From Pyropia yezoensis (lineage: Eukaryota > Rhodophyta > Bangiophyceae > Bangiales > Bangiaceae): a stretch of DNA of 64,000 nt. The notes below the pieces were generated by a model that was not told the origin of the DNA, searched no databases, and saw only the letters and a program-made list of their open reading frames with translations. The DNA lies in the NCBI GenBank assembly GCA_009829735.1, contig CM020618.1:20383346-20447345 (forward strand), given 5' to 3'. The position numbers and the translations under genes were made by a program. Numbering within the stretch: the stretch's first letter is position 1; every line of letters starts with the position of its first letter. Below are positions 62,349 to 64,000 of the stretch, one piece after another.

Positions 62349-62517
62349 CCAATGCAGGTCGACCGACCTCTACGGTGCGATCAACGCATGTGTCAGCATT
62401 CGATCGTTGTCACTGACCAATCAGAGGGCGGAATCAAGTTACAATCCTTGGGCTTACGGTCGCCACAAAGGGTGCCCAACAATGGAGAAAGACTGTATGT
62501 ACATCCTAGTGACCAAT
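62349..62517 (+). promoter_or_regulatory. Cluster of three CCAAT boxes before the AT-hook gene
   Basis: CCAAT occurs at 62349-62353, 62417-62421 (within GACCAATCAGAGG, a strong NF-Y type context) and 62513-62517, in a stretch of lower GC than its surroundings. The spacing to the ATG at 62740 is 220-390 bases, suitable for a proximal promoter. Function is inferred. Confidence 0.45.
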
Positions 62518-62739
62518 TGCGAACAAAATCAAGTACTCACCTATTTTGGTGAGAAGAAATGGACAGGCGAGATTGCCCAGCGTTTCATATCATACGTGCG
62601 CGCGCGCAGCCGTCGGCAGCGTCGAGTGCGCGACGCGGCGGCGGCGGTCCCAGTCGTTTCGTTCCCCGCCCATCCGGCATCGCTCCCGGTTCGCCCGTGG
62701 CACCGACGCGGGGCCCTTGCCGAGGCGGGGTCCTTCACC

Positions 62740-64000
62740 ATGGCGCCCCCCCCCCGCCCCGCCTCTCCTCCCGCCTTCCTCCCCCCGTCGGCGTATGGGG
62801 CGTCGGCCACCGTGCCTGCTGGGCGACCGCTGTCGCCACGCCCACGGGCAGTCGTTGGACCACCCCCGCCCGTATCAGCCGCGCGCACGTCGTCTTGGAC
62901 GGGCGCCTTGGTGGGGTCGTGGACGCGGTGCACATCGCCGCTGCCTTGGGGTGCCACTCCCACCCAGGATGGCAGCTCCACGGGGAGGCTTCCAGGTGTC
63001 GTGAGCATGGACGATGTGCGCGGTGGGGGGGGGCGCGCCGCCGCACCGTCGGCACCGTTTGCGCCGCCGCTGCCGCGGACGACCATGGCCGCCGACCGTG
63101 CGCACCGTACGGACAGGTGCGGCGGTCTGACGACACCGTCGGTGGTGGGCAGCGGCGGCGGCGGCGGCGTCCGCCCGGCATCGGCCGACGGGGATGGCGG
63201 GGACGTGTGTGACGGGGCCGACGCCCCGCCCGTCCGGCGGGTGCGGCTGCTGCCGCGTCTCCACGTGCCGCGGGCGGTGGGGTCAGCCCTGGCGGTGCTG
63301 CGCGTCGGGGGGGCGCGCGGCCGCCCCGGGGGGGGGGGCGGCGTGTCTTGGGCGGTGGACGCGGGGTCGGCCACGGCGGGAGAGGGACGCGACGCAGGGG
63401 CCGGTCGCCGCGGCATTGCCCGGCCACTGCCGGTGCGGCCACTGGCATCGGCGGCGGGGGTGTTGGCGCCGCCGTCGGCGCCGCCCCCAGGGGTGGACCT
63501 TCGGCCGGGTGGCTTGCCCCGGCCCTCGCCACCCGCTCCGGTGGTGGCGCCGGCGGTGGTGTCTCCGCCCGGAGCGTCGCCCCCCAACGAGGCATCAGCG
63601 TTGCCGCCGGTCAAGGCGCAACGAGGCCGAAAGCCCCGATTGCCGCGGCTGGTGTCTGCGCCGCCAACGGCTTCGCTGACCGTGCCGTCGCCGGTAGCGA
63701 CGCCTGTCGCCAAACCCCGTCGGGGGCGCCCCCGGCTGTCTCCGCCGGCTGCCAAGGGAGCCGTCGCACCCGTGGTGGAGTCTCTGCAGCCTGACCCTGG
63801 GGCGGCGGCCAAGCCCCGCAGGGGGCGTCCCCGCCTGTCGCCGCCCCCTCCTGTGAAGCGGGCTGCCGTGCCCACTGTGGAGCCGCTGCGGACAGCCCCT
63901 GAGGTGGCGGCAACTCCTCGCCGCGGTCGACCGCCGCGGCCGGTCGCGGCGGCATCGCTCACCGTCCAGGCTCCCCGCCGACGCGGCCGGCCCCCGGCGT
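62740..64000 (+). CDS. AT-hook protein, N-terminal part (runs off the window)
   Basis: 420 codons, open to the window end. I start at the Met in TTCACCATGG. The frame is open further back, with an in-frame ATG at 62482, but that lies among CCAAT boxes. Residues 1-290 are Pro/Ala/Gly/Arg-rich and without a fold I recognise. From 294 on there are five AT-hook motifs, which grip the minor groove of AT-rich DNA: QRGRKPRLP (294-302), KPRRGRPRLS (325-334), KPRRGRPRLS (358-367), TPRRGRPPRP (392-401) and APRRRGRPPA (411-420). The two identical hooks differ only at silent positions in the DNA, which shows that + is the coding strand although the - strand is also open. A nuclear, chromatin-associated role is expected. 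In such a GC-rich genome, AT-rich targets would be few. Confidence 0.75.
   Translation, partial: MAPPPRPASPPAFLPPSAYGASATVPAGRPLSPRPRAVVGPPPPVSAARTSSWTGALVGSWTRCTSPLPWGATPTQDGSSTGRLPGVVSMDDVRGGGGRAAAPSAPFAPPLPRTTMAADRAHRTDRCGGLTTPSVVGSGGGGGVRPASADGDGGDVCDGADAPPVRRVRLLPRLHVPRAVGSALAVLRVGGARGRPGGGGGVSWAVDAGSATAGEGRDAGAGRRGIARPLPVRPLASAAGVLAPPSAPPPGVDLRPGGLPRPSPPAPVVAPAVVSPPGASPPNEASALPPVKAQRGRKPRLPRLVSAPPTASLTVPSPVATPVAKPRRGRPRLSPPAAKGAVAPVVESLQPDPGAAAKPRRGRPRLSPPPPVKRAAVPTVEPLRTAPEVAATPRRGRPPRPVAAASLTVQAPRRRGRPPA

Noticed and set aside
62541-63962. A 473-codon - strand protein opposite the AT-hook gene
   Set aside because: The two repeated hook motifs are conserved only on +. The - frame is open because of GC richness.

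Overview
This is a very GC-rich eukaryotic window. About three quarters of it is a nested stack of LTR retrotransposons, followed by a short gene-bearing host segment. Poly-Ala/Gly/Pro-rich proteins, long G and C runs, short GT-AG introns and a Polycomb (SUZ12-type) subunit fit a bangiophyte red alga of the Porphyra/Pyropia kind. That assignment is inference from composition and gene content, not something the sequence proves.

Layout, left to right. 1-3591: the 3' end of a Ty3/gypsy chromovirus (family A) in + orientation, running off the left edge. 3592-6650: low-complexity DNA holding a decayed RING-H2 gene on the - strand. 6650-48 kb: one nest. The oldest layer is a Ty1/copia element, visible in three pieces (about 6650-7453, 17908-18692 and 46780-47909). 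It was entered by a second family A element (7454-17907, - orientation, 5-bp target duplication GCGGC) and by a family C gypsy element (about 18693-46779, - orientation). Family C was itself entered by a family B gypsy element (22454-40899, - orientation, target duplication CAGGG). Family B holds a 500-N assembly gap (31755-32254). The sequence on either side is the same about 7.9 kb written twice, so it looks 18.4 kb long but is probably about 10 kb.

The most unusual thing in the nest is shared by all three gypsy families. Between the integrase/chromodomain and the 3' LTR each has a long reading region on the opposite strand to gag-pol. In family A it is an intact 789-codon gene with its own TATA-like box, and it converges on pol across four exact 24-bp hairpin units. 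Family B also has an unrecognised sense-strand ORF of 183 codons after pol. All three families carry nearly the same primer-binding site.

From 48 kb on the DNA looks like host sequence: a four-finger C2H2 protein (52757-53617, +), an unrecognised Ala/Pro/Gly-rich protein (54485-56083, -), a VEFS-box SUZ12/EMF2-like gene with at least three exons (56940 to about 60245, -), a short TA-flanked hairpin element (61401-61523) and the 5' part of an AT-hook protein (62740 to beyond the window end, +). Three of these four host genes look like chromatin or DNA-binding functions.
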